DNA of 64,000 nucleotides from Azonexus hydrophilus (GCF_001956855.1 NZ_MTHD01000001.1:1-64000); one strand, 5' to 3'; shown: positions 1 to 10,052, counted from the first letter of the stretch. Notes: generated by a model from the letters alone, not told the origin. Numbers and translations: made by a program.

Positions 1-194
1 GCTGGGAAATGCGCAGCTACGACAGCCCCGCGCGAATGCTCAAGGTGCTTGCTGCGGTCAACAGTGTCGATGCGGGAAAAATCGCTGCCGATTGCGTCGA
101 TCGCGGCAAGATCCCCGAACGGATCCGCCAGGCACGCATCAAGGCCGTGCGGCAGGCGCTAAATGAGGCGGCTGATGAGCCAGAGCAGCAATGA
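1..194 (+). CDS. C-terminal fragment of an unidentified protein (5' end outside window)
   Basis: An open frame runs into the window from the left edge and ends at a TAA/TGA-type stop at 194, giving about 64 residues. It is basic and helical in appearance, with a short repeat-like stretch of Ala, Val and Arg and an acidic Glu-rich tail ending EPEQQ. No family was recognised. Its last 36 bases overlap the convergent DUF2905 gene. It could be the tail of a real gene or chance coding; the frame continuing off the window edge is the only positive sign. Confidence 0.4.
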   Translation, partial: WEMRSYDSPARMLKVLAAVNSVDAGKIAADCVDRGKIPERIRQARIKAVRQALNEAADEPEQQ

Positions 195-356
195 AAGCAG
201 GATGATGCTGGCGAAGGGGAAACTGTAGGTCCGGCCGCGCAGGCGAAATGCCACATCGCCAGGCAACTTGCCGAAGCGGATGAAACGGGCGAGATGTGGC
301 GTCACCAGCCCGAGCAGGAAGATCGCAATGACCAGCGTCAATATCCACTTCAGCAT
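159..356 (-). CDS. DUF2905 small membrane protein
   Basis: This 65-residue protein has two hydrophobic segments (about residues 3-22 and 48-63) separated by a basic loop containing the LPGDV...GRTYSFPFAS pattern typical of DUF2905 family proteins, which are 60-70 residues long and of unknown function in the inner membrane. It reads away from the alpha/beta hydrolase gene that begins at 425, so the 68-bp gap between them must hold both promoters or ribosome sites. Length and motif match the family; function is unknown. Confidence 0.8.
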   Translation of the reverse strand: MLKWILTLVIAIFLLGLVTPHLARFIRFGKLPGDVAFRLRGRTYSFPFASIILLSLLLWLISRLI

Positions 357-424
357 GAATCCGATTCAACCCGACAAGATGTGCGAAAGCACGCATTTAA
401 CCACGGCCGAGAACCCCTGACCCC

Positions 425-1231
425 ATGATCACCAAACAAGACATCAACGGCCTGGAAGTATTTTCCTGCCTTCCCGAAGGCAAAAGCCAGCGACCGCCGC
501 TGCTTTTCATCCACGGCGCCTTCGCTGGCGGCTGGATGTGGACAGAAACCTTCATGCCGCATTTCGCGGCGGCCGGTTACCCCTGTTACGCGCTGTCGCT
601 GCGCGGTCACGGGGGCAGCAAGGGGCATCAGCAGATCGACTGGCTGTCGGTGGCTGATTACGTCGACGACGTGCGCCAGGTCGTCGACACGCTGAACATC
701 GATCCGGTACTGCTCGGCCATTCGATGGGCGGCTTCGTCGTCCAGAAATATCTGGAACGGCATCCGGCGCGGGCTGTGGCACTGCTCTGCTCGGTCCCGC
801 CACAGGGCCTGATCGCCGCACAGTTTCACCTGTTGCTGCAGAAACCCCAGATCTACCTGGAGATCAACCGCATCCTGGCCGGCGATCACACCGATACCGA
901 TACGCTGCGTGATGCGCTGTTCGCCGGCGAAGTCGAGCCGGCAATGCTCGCCGAGTGGCTGGAAAAGATGCAGAACGAGTCGCAACGGGCAATCTGGGAC
1001 ATGTCGATGTTCAATCTGCCCAATCTCTACTGCATGCGCCGTCCGCCGATGCTGATCGTCGGCGCCGAAAAGGACATGCTGGTTCCGGCATTCCTCGTGC
1101 AGACGACCGCGCACACCTACGGTCAGCCGTGCCACATCCTGCGCAACATGGGCCATGCCATCACCCATGAAAAGGAATGGCCGCACGCGGCGGCCATCAT
1201 TGAAACCTGGCTGGAAAGCCTTACGCCTTGA
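425..1231 (+). CDS. Alpha/beta hydrolase
   Basis: A 268-residue cytoplasmic alpha/beta hydrolase. The oxyanion strand HGAF is at residues 30-33, the nucleophile elbow GHSMGG puts Ser at 100, the acid is probably Asp217 in the EKDMLVP segment, and the base is His244 in NMGHAIT, so a full catalytic triad is present. The substrate cannot be deduced; esterase, lactonase and C-C hydrolase functions all share this fold. It stands alone, with a 3' end overlapping the convergent YjfB-type gene by 11 bp. Confidence 0.85.
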   Translation: MITKQDINGLEVFSCLPEGKSQRPPLLFIHGAFAGGWMWTETFMPHFAAAGYPCYALSLRGHGGSKGHQQIDWLSVADYVDDVRQVVDTLNIDPVLLGHSMGGFVVQKYLERHPARAVALLCSVPPQGLIAAQFHLLLQKPQIYLEINRILAGDHTDTDTLRDALFAGEVEPAMLAEWLEKMQNESQRAIWDMSMFNLPNLYCMRRPPMLIVGAEKDMLVPAFLVQTTAHTYGQPCHILRNMGHAITHEKEWPHAAAIIETWLESLTP

Positions 1232-1412
1232 TATCGACGCTGTTGCCCAGATTGGGCGGGTTGCTGGAAACTTGCGGCAATGCCTGCAGCAGTTGCTGGG
1301 CATTGCTTGCCTCAAGGTCAATAGATTTCTTCAACACCAGCATGGCGGCAGCCGCACCGGTCTGTTCCTGCGTCATGGCAGAACTGAGACTGCCCATTCC
1401 TGAAACGTCCAT
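1221..1412 (-). CDS. YjfB family putative motility protein
   Basis: A 63-residue protein beginning MDVSGMGSL and continuing with an Ala-rich helix and a VLKKSIDLEAS segment, the pattern of the YjfB_motility family (PF14070). Members are small cytoplasmic proteins found beside flagellar genes or under flagellar regulation in many bacteria; molecular role is not established. An AGGAG ribosome site lies upstream of the start. It suggests a flagellated host although no other flagellar gene is in the window. Confidence 0.8.
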   Translation of the reverse strand: MDVSGMGSLSSAMTQEQTGAAAAMLVLKKSIDLEASNAQQLLQALPQVSSNPPNLGNSVDIKA

Positions 1413-1460
1413 CGCTCATCTCCTGATGGCTTGATCACGCATTCAGTGTAGTCCACTTTC

Positions 1461-2621
1461 CTACAAACGGCGACTCTGGTCGCCACTGGCAAACCCGAGC
1501 AGGGGTGCGTTGATGCCGCGACCAATGGCAATGACCTTGAACAACTCACCCATTTCGTGCGGCATCAGCAACTTGCCGGCGGCTGCCGAAGCCCGGAAAT
1601 AATCCGGCGTCGCCTGCGGAATCCTAGCCAGGCAATCGAGCAGGCCGCAGTTCATCAGGAACTGTCCCTGACTGGTGTAGCCGAGCAGATCCAGACCGCT
1701 GGCGTGGGCGGCGGCGATAATTGCCGTGAAATCGACGTGGACCGTAACATCCTGCAAACCCGGCAGATAAAAGGGATCGGGATGCGAATGATGGCGGTAG
1801 TGGCACATCAGCGTGCCCTGATCGCGCTGCGGGTGATAGAACTCGTGGCGCGGAAAACCGTAATCGATCAGCAACAACGCGCCACGTTGCAGGCGATGCC
1901 CCCATTCCGCCGCCCACGCCCGGGCTGCCAGCGCAATTTCGCTGAGATAGGGCGACTCGATCCGGCATTGATCGGCGATCTCGTCAGCGGCCGCGAGCAG
2001 GGCGCCACTGGCCGGGCGGTCGTTCCACGTGAAACGGCCCGCGTCGTCCACGGCAACACCACGTTCGCATATGCCATCCGCCGTCCACAGCACGAGATGG
2101 GCGGGCAGTGCATCAAGCAATTCGTTGGCGACAACGACACCGTCAAAGCTTTCCGGCAGGCAGTCCAGCCATTCGACGCGGTCAAGGAGATGGGGCGCCG
2201 CAGCGGCAATCGTTTCACGCTGACGGGCGCGCAGGTCGGCGGACAGGTCGAGGATGGCGTAACGCTCGGGCAGCACCGACAGCGCTTCCAGCGCCAGCAG
2301 CAGATCGGCCGCGAGCCGTCCGGAACCGGCACCAACTTCGATCACCGCCGGCGCCGACAGCGCCATCACCTGCGCCACCTGGCGCGCCAGCGACTGGCCG
2401 AACAGCGGCGTCATTTCCGGTGCGGTAACGAAATCCCCCGCACTGCCGAACTTGCGTGCTCCGGCGGCGTAATAACCAAGTCCGGGCGCGTAGAGCAGCA
2501 GTTCCATGAACCGGGCGAACGACATCCAGCCGCCTTCCTCGCCGATTTTCCGGGCGATGTCGGCATGCAGGCGCTGGCTGTGAGCCAGCGCTTCGGGAGT
2601 GGGCGAGGGGAGGTTGCTCAT
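1461..2621 (-). CDS. SAM-dependent methyltransferase, MidA/NDUFAF7 family (DUF185)
   Basis: The 386-residue product has the hallmarks of the MidA/NDUFAF7 family: an N-terminal helical part with FMELLLYAPGLGYY, followed by DFVTAPEMTPLFGQSLA and the SAM-binding motif EVGAGSGRLAADLL at about 117-130. In eukaryotes the homologue dimethylates a complex I subunit arginine; bacterial members are presumed protein arginine methyltransferases, target unknown. A parS-like site (2022-2035) lies within the coding sequence. It is divergently arranged with ttcA, which begins about 100 bp away. Confidence 0.85.
   Translation of the reverse strand: MSNLPSPTPEALAHSQRLHADIARKIGEEGGWMSFARFMELLLYAPGLGYYAAGARKFGSAGDFVTAPEMTPLFGQSLARQVAQVMALSAPAVIEVGAGSGRLAADLLLALEALSVLPERYAILDLSADLRARQRETIAAAAPHLLDRVEWLDCLPESFDGVVVANELLDALPAHLVLWTADGICERGVAVDDAGRFTWNDRPASGALLAAADEIADQCRIESPYLSEIALAARAWAAEWGHRLQRGALLLIDYGFPRHEFYHPQRDQGTLMCHYRHHSHPDPFYLPGLQDVTVHVDFTAIIAAAHASGLDLLGYTSQGQFLMNCGLLDCLARIPQATPDYFRASAAAGKLLMPHEMGELFKVIAIGRGINAPLLGFASGDQSRRL
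2022..2035. promoter_or_regulatory. parS-like ParB binding site 1
   Basis: GTTCCACGTGAAAC is a near-perfect inverted repeat matching the widely conserved bacterial parS core (GTTtCACGTGaAAC) with a single departure from symmetry. It sits within the MidA-family methyltransferase gene, as parS sites commonly do sit inside coding sequence near the origin. Confidence 0.8.
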
Positions 2622-2690
2622 CGGCAGGCAAAAGCCAGCATTCTAAATGCCCGGCACGCGTTTCCGGACGATGCGTGTAAACTTGCGACC

Positions 2691-2704
2691 TGCGGTCGAC
2701 CGCA
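2691..2704. repeat. Full palindromic copy of the TGCGGTCGAC repeat
   Basis: TGCGGTCGACCGCA is the perfect palindrome of the 10-mer that recurs throughout the window. This copy lies in the intergenic region just upstream of ttcA, between the divergent starts, and is the only complete 14-bp palindrome seen. All the other copies noticed are in coding sequence. Confidence 0.7.
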
Positions 2705-2718
2705 GCAATCTCACGAAA

Positions 2719-3600
2719 ATGTCGCTGATCATGCATATCCCTGTCTCGTCCAACCTGCAAAAACTCCGCAAATTCCTCGAAGGCCGCACCGGCAAGGCGA
2801 TCATGGAATACAACATGATCGAGGACGGCGACACCGTCCTGGTCTGCTGCTCCGGCGGCAAGGATTCCTACACGCTGCTGGCCATGCTGATGGCGCTGCA
2901 GCAGCGCGCACCGGTCAAGTTCCGCCTGATCGCGATGAACCTCGACCAGAAGCAGCCCGGTTTTCCCGCCGACGTCCTGCCGGCCTATTTCGAATCGATT
3001 GGCATCGAATACCGCATTGTCGAGGCGGACACGTATTCCGTGGTGAAGGACAAGATTCCCGAAGGCAAGACCACCTGCTCGCTATGTTCGCGACTGCGCC
3101 GCGGCATCATCTACCGGACGGCAAAGGAACTCGGCGCCAACAAGATCGCCCTCGGCCACCATCGCGACGACATGGTGCATACGCTGTTCCTGAACATGCT
3201 GTTCGGCGGCAAGCTGAAAGCCATGCCACCGAAGCTGGTTACCGACGACAAGGCACACGTGGTCATCCGCCCGCTGGCCTATTGTTCGGAAGCGGATATC
3301 GCCAAGTTTGCCCGCGGCATGGACTTCCCGATCATCCCGTGCAACCTGTGCGGTTCGCAGGAAAACCTGCAGCGGCAGAAAATCAAGGAAATGATGCACG
3401 ACTGGGACAAGCGCTATCCCGGCCGTACCGAATCGGTATTCACCGCCATCCAGAACGTCGTTCCCTCGCATCTCGGCGATAACGGTCTTTTCGACTTCCG
3501 CAACCTGACGCTGGACACCCCGGTGGACGAGGGCGACATTGCCTTCGATTCCCCGGAAATGCCGATCAGCGGCACGATCCCGATCAAGCTGCCGGCATAA
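2719..3600 (+). CDS. ttcA: tRNA 2-thiocytidine(32) synthetase TtcA
   Basis: TtcA thiolates cytidine 32 of tRNA using ATP and an iron-sulfur cluster. Counting from 2719, the PP-loop SGGKDS is at residues 45-50, and the two Cys pairs that bind the cluster are C120/C123 (CSLC) and C208/C211 (CNLC). The HHRDDMVHT segment typical of TtcA follows at about 147. Total length 293 agrees with the family. A start at 2731 (MHIPVSS) is equally possible, and an in-frame ATG at 2647 is less likely because it would span the palindrome. Confidence 0.95.
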   Translation: MSLIMHIPVSSNLQKLRKFLEGRTGKAIMEYNMIEDGDTVLVCCSGGKDSYTLLAMLMALQQRAPVKFRLIAMNLDQKQPGFPADVLPAYFESIGIEYRIVEADTYSVVKDKIPEGKTTCSLCSRLRRGIIYRTAKELGANKIALGHHRDDMVHTLFLNMLFGGKLKAMPPKLVTDDKAHVVIRPLAYCSEADIAKFARGMDFPIIPCNLCGSQENLQRQKIKEMMHDWDKRYPGRTESVFTAIQNVVPSHLGDNGLFDFRNLTLDTPVDEGDIAFDSPEMPISGTIPIKLPA

Positions 3601-3622
3601 TGTCAAAGTCTGCGCTTCATCA

Positions 3623-3628
3623 TATAAT
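3623..3628 (+). promoter_or_regulatory. Putative -10 element upstream of the cyclase-like/FHA gene
   Basis: A perfect TATAAT lies 28 bp upstream of the ATG at 3656 and just after the ttcA stop. No convincing -35 hexamer is placed at 16-18 bp, so this is a -10 only prediction. Confidence 0.45.
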
Positions 3629-3655
3629 CGGCCGTCCAACGAACCGACCCCGCCA

Positions 3656-4555
3656 ATGAACGCGTCGCAACCGATTCCTGTCATCATGGTCGCCGACATC
3701 ACCGGCAGTGCATCGCTGCATCAGCACCTTACCGAACAGGAAGCGGAACGGGCGGTCGACCGTTGCATCAAGCGCATGACCCGCACCATCGAAGCCTACC
3801 GTGGCACACTGCTGCAAGTCGTCGGCGATGAATTGCTGGCCTTGTTCAATTGCGCGGAAGATGCCTGCCACTCGGCAATCGACATGCATCAGCGCGTCGC
3901 CGACCTGCCGCCGGTATCGGGACACAAACTGAATATCCGCGTCGCCCTGCACGACAGCGACAGTCCTGCCGGACAGCCGCCCCAGTCGGCGAAACTCGCC
4001 AGCACCATGCGCATTGCCGGCCTGGCCCGTGCTGACCAGATACTGTGCAGTGCCGCGGTCGTCAACGCCCTGCCGGGGAGCGCCGTCCTGCAGACACTGC
4101 CACGTCCGGAACTGGGCGATGTCCACGAAGGCGAAGCGGCAATCCCGGTATTTCAGATCCACTGGCCGGCCCAGACCAGCAGCAGCCAGGTTCAGCATTC
4201 GATGTTCGGACCACTCAGCGCTGGCAAAATTTCCGAAAGACTCTGCCTGCGCTATCGCGGCAAAGCCTTCCTGATTGACGAGAAAACCCCGGTACTCAGC
4301 CTGGGCCGTGATCTATCGTGCAAGGTACTGGTAGACAACCGCAAGGTGTCTCGACTGCATGCCCGAATCGAGCGGCGCTCTGACGGTTATTACCTGATCG
4401 ACACCAGCACCAATGGGAGTTTTCTGACGATGCAGGGACGCCAGGAAATCCTCGTCCGCAAGCATGAAGCCCTGCTTGATGGCAGCGGCACGATCTGTTT
4501 CGGCAGTTCGGCCAACGATGCAGCCGCCGAGCGAGTCGACTTCGAACACCTCTGA
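3656..4555 (+). CDS. Class III cyclase-homology domain protein with C-terminal FHA domain
   Basis: The 299-residue protein starts with a class III nucleotide cyclase homology domain (about 8-135): Asp14 (VADITG) and Asp58 (VGDEL) are in the positions of the two metal-binding aspartates. The second half of the domain is degenerate: the segment normally carrying the Asn and Arg needed for catalysis reads SAKLASTMRIAGLA. An FHA domain, which binds phosphothreonine, follows at about 216-262 (LSLGRD, VSRLHARIE, TSTNGSFL). It may be a regulatory pseudo-cyclase linking protein phosphorylation to an unknown output. It converges on hprK, 21 bp away. Confidence 0.8.
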   Translation: MNASQPIPVIMVADITGSASLHQHLTEQEAERAVDRCIKRMTRTIEAYRGTLLQVVGDELLALFNCAEDACHSAIDMHQRVADLPPVSGHKLNIRVALHDSDSPAGQPPQSAKLASTMRIAGLARADQILCSAAVVNALPGSAVLQTLPRPELGDVHEGEAAIPVFQIHWPAQTSSSQVQHSMFGPLSAGKISERLCLRYRGKAFLIDEKTPVLSLGRDLSCKVLVDNRKVSRLHARIERRSDGYYLIDTSTNGSFLTMQGRQEILVRKHEALLDGSGTICFGSSANDAAAERVDFEHL

Positions 4556-4576
4556 AGTCTGCCGGCGGAGCCGGGC

Positions 4577-5512
4577 TCAGACGTCCTCGTCGCTCATCAT
4601 GCGCGCCTGGCGCTCGACGAAATCCTGCATGCTGTCGATCCCCCGATACTGAAGGATCGTATTGCGCACCGCCGCCTCGAGCAGCACAGCCAGATTACGC
4701 CCCGCAGCCACCGGAATGACCACCTTGCGTATCGGCACCCCCAGGACTTCCTGACTCTGGGCATCAAGTGGCAGACGCGGCGCATCTTCGGAAGACAGTG
4801 TCCGCTGCAGATGCACGATCAGCTTCAGTTTCATCTTGCGGCGCGACGCCGTTTCGCCAAAAATGGTCCGGATGTTGAGCAGACCGAGACCGCGCACCTC
4901 GAGAAAATCACGCAGCATGCCGGGGCAGCGGCCTTCAATAGTCGTTGGCGCAATGCGGGCCATTTCGACGACATCGTCCGCAACCAGCCCATGACCACGG
5001 GAAATCAGCTCCAGCGCAAGCTCTGATTTGCCGACACCGGAGTCGCCGGTAATCAGCACGCCCATGCCAAGTACGTCCATGAACACGCCATGCAGGCTGA
5101 CGGTATCGGCCAAGCGGGCAGAAAGATAGATCCGCAGGTGATCGATTACCGCCGAGCAGTGCTTCGGTGACAGGATCAACGGTACATCGGCGGCCATGCA
5201 GGCATCGACGACGAAATCGGGCGGCTTCAGGCCATCGGCAACGATCATTGCCGGCGTACGGGCCGACAGCAGGTCGATGAACAACTGTCCGAAGCGCCGC
5301 TCGCCGATGCGCATGGCCCAGTCGTATTCGGCCTGGCCCATGACCTGCAGACGTTCGGGATGGATGATGTTGATGTGGCCGACGACATCGGCCCCGTAGT
5401 TGCTGGCGGCCTTGAGTTCGATGCGGCGGTCGGCGCGATGCCCGACTGTCCAGTTGAACAACAGCTTTTCGCGATTGTCCTGGTACAGCTGGTCCAGACT
5501 GATGTGGCGCAC
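4577..5512 (-). CDS. hprK: HPr kinase/phosphorylase
   Basis: HprK phosphorylates and dephosphorylates a serine of the PTS protein HPr. The 311-residue product has the P-loop GDSGVGKS at 156-163, His141 just upstream, and the HprK signature around 204-213 (EVRGLGLLNIR). It follows ptsN by 8 bp and belongs to the rpoN-hpf-ptsN regulatory block. In many betaproteobacteria rapZ and ptsH/ptsI lie next; here the downstream neighbour is instead the convergent cyclase-like/FHA gene. Confidence 0.95.
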   Translation of the reverse strand: MRHISLDQLYQDNREKLLFNWTVGHRADRRIELKAASNYGADVVGHINIIHPERLQVMGQAEYDWAMRIGERRFGQLFIDLLSARTPAMIVADGLKPPDFVVDACMAADVPLILSPKHCSAVIDHLRIYLSARLADTVSLHGVFMDVLGMGVLITGDSGVGKSELALELISRGHGLVADDVVEMARIAPTTIEGRCPGMLRDFLEVRGLGLLNIRTIFGETASRRKMKLKLIVHLQRTLSSEDAPRLPLDAQSQEVLGVPIRKVVIPVAAGRNLAVLLEAAVRNTILQYRGIDSMQDFVERQARMMSDEDV

Positions 5513-5520
5513 GGGCCGGA

Positions 5521-5970
5521 TCAGGGTTTCTTGAACAGGCCGAGCACGGCCTCGGCATCCGTTGCAGCCTGCAAGGCCTCACGGAAGGCGCGATCAGAAA
5601 AGCGCTGGGCAAGTTCGGACAGGATCTGCAGATGCTCCTCGGTCGCCTGCTCGGGTACGAGCAATACGAACAACAAGGTGACTGGGCGGCCATCCGGAGA
5701 ATCGAAAGGGATTGGCGTCGCCAGCCGGATCAGCGCACCAGCGGCCTGCTTGAGACCCTTGATACGGCCATGCGGGATGGCAACACCCTGGCCAAGACCG
5801 GTTGAACCAAGCTTTTCACGCGCAAACAAGCTGTCGAAAATAAGTGAACGGGACATGCCGAGACGGCCTTCAAAAAGCATCCCGGCTTGTTCGAAAACAC
5901 GCTTCTTGCTGCTCGCATCGAGATCGAGAAGGACCTGATCGGCAGTCAGAATATTGTCTAGAGGGTTCAT
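5521..5970 (-). CDS. ptsN: PTS system nitrogen regulatory IIA component
   Basis: PtsN (EIIA-Ntr) is the terminal phosphoacceptor of the PTS-Ntr chain and controls potassium and nitrogen processes through protein contacts. From the start MNPLDN the protein is 149 residues, with the phosphorylated His67 in GVAIPHGRI and the GSTGLGQG approach characteristic of the family. A longer frame starting at 5997 would begin inside the terminator hairpin (5985-6012), so 5970 is preferred. It probably depends on readthrough from hpf or on a promoter in the short gap. Confidence 0.93.
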   Translation of the reverse strand: MNPLDNILTADQVLLDLDASSKKRVFEQAGMLFEGRLGMSRSLIFDSLFAREKLGSTGLGQGVAIPHGRIKGLKQAAGALIRLATPIPFDSPDGRPVTLLFVLLVPEQATEEHLQILSELAQRFSDRAFREALQAATDAEAVLGLFKKP

Positions 5971-5984
5971 GGAGGGTGTGAAGC

Positions 5985-6012
5985 AAAAAAACCGCACCCG
6001 ATCGGGTGCGGT
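5985..6012 (-). terminator. Rho-independent terminator after hpf
   Basis: Reading on the minus strand, a perfect 10-bp stem (ACCGCACCCG / CGGGTGCGGT, loop AT) ends in seven T residues at 5985-5991. It lies 10 bp beyond the hpf stop at 6023 and 15 bp before the ptsN start, so it separates the rpoN-hpf transcript from ptsN-hprK, probably attenuating rather than fully blocking it. Confidence 0.85.
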
Positions 6013-6022
6013 TGATCAGGGC

Positions 6023-6346
6023 TTATTCGTCGTCTTGCAACGACGGCTTTTCGCCACGATGGTGGTCCTGCATCTTCTGCTTGTACTTCTGGACCTGACG
6101 GTCGAGCTTGTCAAACATCGTATCGATGGCGGCATACAGATCATCACCGGCTTCTTCAACGTGCATGTCCTTGCCCGGCACATGAACGGTAACTTCAGCC
6201 TTCTGCTTCAGCTTCTCGACGGAAAGCACGACGCTGACGCCCGTGACCTTGTCAAAATGGCGGACGACCGGATCGAGCTTGTTCTCGACGTATTCACGGA
6301 GTGCCGGGGTGACTTCGATATGATGACCACTGATTTGCAGATTCAT
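6023..6346 (-). CDS. hpf: Ribosome hibernation promoting factor, short form
   Basis: A 107-residue HPF/YfiA family protein that binds the 30S subunit at the decoding site in stationary phase and promotes 100S dimers. It opens [24 protein letters not shown], a textbook HPF N-terminus, and has the short-form length without the dimerising C-terminal domain. A strong purine-rich ribosome site (GAGAGGAGAG) lies just upstream. It follows rpoN by 15 bp and is the normal rpoN neighbour in proteobacteria. Confidence 0.95.
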   Translation of the reverse strand: MNLQISGHHIEVTPALREYVENKLDPVVRHFDKVTGVSVVLSVEKLKQKAEVTVHVPGKDMHVEEAGDDLYAAIDTMFDKLDRQVQKYKQKMQDHHRGEKPSLQDDE

Positions 6347-6361
6347 TTTTCTCTCCTCTCT

Positions 6362-7816
6362 CTACAGGGTCTTGCGTAAATTGACCGGCGGGATGTTAAG
6401 CGATTCACGGTATTTCGCAACCGTGCGTCGGGCAACGACAATTCCCTGCTGGCCTAGTATTTCGGATAATTGGCTATCCGACAAGGGCTTCTTGCCATCT
6501 TCCGCCGAAATCAATTGCTTGATCAGGGCACGAATGGCCGTGGCAGAACAAGCGCCACCGGTGTCGGTGGATACGTGGCTGCCGAAGAAGTATTTCAACT
6601 CGAAGATACCACGCGGCGTCGCCATGTATTTCTGGCTGGTCACCCGCGATATGGTCGATTCATGCAAACCCAGGAGGTCGGCAATCTCACGCAACACCAG
6701 TGGCCGCATCGCCACTTCGCCATGTTCGAAGAACTGGCGCTGACGGTCGACAATGGCCTGGGTCACGCGGTGGATGGTCTCGAAACGCTGCTGGACATTC
6801 TTGATCAGCCAGCGCGCTTCCTGCAGTTGCCCGGTCATGTTGCCATTGCCGCGCCGCTGCCGGGAAAGTATCTCGGCGTACAGCCGATTGATGCGCAGAC
6901 GCGGATAGGCATCGGGATTGATGTAGGCCGTCCACTTGCCCTTGAGCTTCTTCACGATCACGTCAGGCGTGATGTAACGGGCTTCAACCTGCGAATAACC
7001 GGCGGCCGGCCGTGGATCGAGGCTGGTGATCAGTTCATGGGCACCGCGGAGGATTTCATCGTCACAGCCGGTGAGGCGGCGAATCTTGGCGAAATCGCGG
7101 GCTGCCAGCAGTTCCAGATGCTTGTCCACGATCGTCATGGCCAGCGTCCGTTCGGCACAATCCTCCGCAACCTTCAGTTGCAGCATCAGGCACTCGCGCA
7201 AGTCGCGCGCGCCGATCCCGATCGGATCGAAATTCTGGATATGGTTCAGGGCGATATCCAGCTCTTCGAGCTCGATTTCGTATTCCGGCGGCAGGGTTTC
7301 CCACAATTCCGCCAGCGGGGCCGACAGATAGCCGTCATCGTTGAGCGCTTCGATCAGGAAGCGCACCAGACTGCGGTCACGATCCGACATCTGGGTCATC
7401 CCCAGTTGCCAGGTCAGGTGTTCGCGCAGGCTGATGGTCGCCGCGTGGCTGTCCTGGGCATCGCTGTCGTCATCCTCGTCGCGGCCGGCACCGGTGAAGG
7501 TCCCGGCATCGCTGGACCAGCGGTCGTCGTCGACATCACTGGGCGTCATCGGCGGTTCGCCCTGTACGTCCTCGTGACTTTCCGCCTGGGGTGCGTCGGC
7601 ATTGGACGACTTCTCCGGCGAATCGAACTGCTGCGCTGCTGCGTACGATTCCGTTGGCTGGTCGTCATCGCGCTCCAGCATCGGATTTTCCAGCAGGTAA
7701 CGCTCTATTTCCTGCTGCATCTCGACGGTCGACAACTGCAGCAGCTTGATCGATTGCTGCAGTTGCGGCGTCAGTGCCAGGTGCTGCGAAAGCTTGAGCT
7801 GAAGTGCCGGTTTCAT
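6362..7816 (-). CDS. rpoN: RNA polymerase sigma-54 factor
   Basis: RpoN directs polymerase to -24/-12 promoters activated by enhancer-binding ATPases. The 484-residue protein has the Q-rich N-terminal activator region (residues 1-35, LTPQLQQSIKLLQLST), an acidic linker, the core-binding domain, the HTH region, and the RpoN box ARRTVAKYRE at about 462-471. It lies between lptB and hpf, the standard betaproteobacterial order. Confidence 0.97.
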   Translation of the reverse strand: MKPALQLKLSQHLALTPQLQQSIKLLQLSTVEMQQEIERYLLENPMLERDDDQPTESYAAAQQFDSPEKSSNADAPQAESHEDVQGEPPMTPSDVDDDRWSSDAGTFTGAGRDEDDDSDAQDSHAATISLREHLTWQLGMTQMSDRDRSLVRFLIEALNDDGYLSAPLAELWETLPPEYEIELEELDIALNHIQNFDPIGIGARDLRECLMLQLKVAEDCAERTLAMTIVDKHLELLAARDFAKIRRLTGCDDEILRGAHELITSLDPRPAAGYSQVEARYITPDVIVKKLKGKWTAYINPDAYPRLRINRLYAEILSRQRRGNGNMTGQLQEARWLIKNVQQRFETIHRVTQAIVDRQRQFFEHGEVAMRPLVLREIADLLGLHESTISRVTSQKYMATPRGIFELKYFFGSHVSTDTGGACSATAIRALIKQLISAEDGKKPLSDSQLSEILGQQGIVVARRTVAKYRESLNIPPVNLRKTL

Positions 7817-7840
7817 CGAGAAATTCTGGTCATGGTCCGG

Positions 7841-8571
<731 letters not shown>

Positions 8572-8575
<4 letters not shown>

Positions 8576-9006
8576 TCTTCATCGACTCCGCGCATGGCGC
8601 GCCGGATGGCTTCGGCAGAAAAGCCGCGATATTGCAGGAAACGCTTCTGTTTCGCACGCTCTTCTGCAGACTGGGGCGGTCGACCAAACTTTTTTGCCCA
8701 GATTGCCCGGCAACGCTCCCCCTCGTCGCCACCGTCCGGGAGGGCCGCTTCGATGTCCTCGTCGCTGACCCCCTTTTGCCGCAGTTCCTGACGCAAACGA
8801 CCGTTGCCGTAACGACCGGCCCGGGCCACGACGCGCTGGCTGGCATAGCGGTGATCGGACAGCAGGCGCTCGGCCTGCAGGGTATCGAGCACGGCCTCCA
8901 GCTCTTCCCCGGTTTCGGCATGAGCTGCGAGTTTGGCCAGCAATTCTGCCCGGCTGTAATCCCGCCGGGTCAGATATTGCAAGGCACGAACCCGCAGATC
9001 AGGCAT
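8572..9006 (-). CDS. recX: Recombination regulator RecX
   Basis: RecX caps and disassembles RecA filaments. The 144-residue basic, helical protein has the RecX repeat pattern ([52 protein letters not shown]). Its ATG overlaps the recA stop by 8 bp and its stop overlaps lptB, indicating translational coupling of recA, recX and lptB. Confidence 0.9.
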
Positions 9007-10027
9007 CGGCGGCCGCGGCCTTCGTCGGTTTCAGGACGGTGGTGCTGGCTGCTTCACGGATGCGCGCCTCGATTTCCCGGGCGATTTCCGGATGAGCCTT
9101 GAGGAACTCGCGGGAATTGTCCTTGCCCTGGCCGATCTTCTCGCCCTTGTAGGAATACCAGGCGCCGGACTTGTCGACCAGCTTGTGGGCGACGCCCATT
9201 TCGACAATCTCGCCTTCACGCGAAATGCCCTCGCCGTAGAGGATGTCGAAGATGGCTTCGCGGAACGGCGGTGATACCTTGTTCTTGACGACCTTGACGC
9301 GGGTTTCGCTACCAACCACCTCGTCGCCCTTCTTGATGCCGCCGATGCGACGGATGTCGAGGCGGACCGAGGCGTAGAACTTCAGTGCATTGCCGCCGGT
9401 CGTGGTTTCCGGCGAACCGAACATGACGCCGATCTTCATCCGGATCTGGTTGATGAAGATGACCAGCGTATTGGTCTTCTTGATGTTGGCGGTCAGCTTG
9501 CGCAGCGCCTGCGACATCAGGCGGGCATGCAGGCCGACCATCTGGTCACCCATCTCGCCTTCGATTTCGGCACGCGGCGTCAAGGCGGCGACCGAGTCGA
9601 TGACGATGATGTCGACCGAGCCGGAGCGCACCAGCATGTCGGAGATTTCCAGCGCCTGTTCGCCGGTATCCGGCTGGGAAATCAGCAGATCGCCGACGTT
9701 GACCCCGAGTTTCTGTGCATATTGCGGATCGAGCGCATGTTCGGCGTCGATGAAAGCGGCGACGCCGCCGAGTTTCTGCATTTCGGCAATGACCTGCAGA
9801 CACAGCGTCGTCTTGCCCGAGGATTCCGGACCGTAGATTTCGACCACCCGGCCGCGCGGCAGGCCGCCGACGCCGAGGGCGATGTCCAGCCCGAGCGAGC
9901 CGGTCGATACGACCTGAATGCCTTCGTCGATTTCGGCATCGCCCATCTTCATGATGGAACCCTTGCCGAACTGCTTTTCGATCTGTTGCAGCGCTGCGGC
10001 GAGCGCCTTTGCCTTGTTGTCGTCCAT
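8999..10027 (-). CDS. recA: Recombinase A
   Basis: RecA forms filaments on single-stranded DNA for strand exchange and LexA cleavage. It is 342 residues long with Walker A GPESSGKT at 66-73, the L1/L2 region and the basic, Ala-rich C-terminus. A GAGGT ribosome site precedes the ATG. No LexA box lies in the first 170 bp upstream; the only SOS box in the gap is at 10229-10248, facing the other gene. Confidence 0.98.
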   Translation of the reverse strand: MDDNKAKALAAALQQIEKQFGKGSIMKMGDAEIDEGIQVVSTGSLGLDIALGVGGLPRGRVVEIYGPESSGKTTLCLQVIAEMQKLGGVAAFIDAEHALDPQYAQKLGVNVGDLLISQPDTGEQALEISDMLVRSGSVDIIVIDSVAALTPRAEIEGEMGDQMVGLHARLMSQALRKLTANIKKTNTLVIFINQIRMKIGVMFGSPETTTGGNALKFYASVRLDIRRIGGIKKGDEVVGSETRVKVVKNKVSPPFREAIFDILYGEGISREGEIVEMGVAHKLVDKSGAWYSYKGEKIGQGKDNSREFLKAHPEIAREIEARIREAASTTVLKPTKAAAADA

Positions 10028-10052
10028 GTTCTTACCTCGAAACGTTGAGCGG

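Noticed and set aside
1557..3482. A long plus-strand frame across MidA and ttcA
   Set aside because: It spans two recognised genes on different strands and has no recognisable domain.
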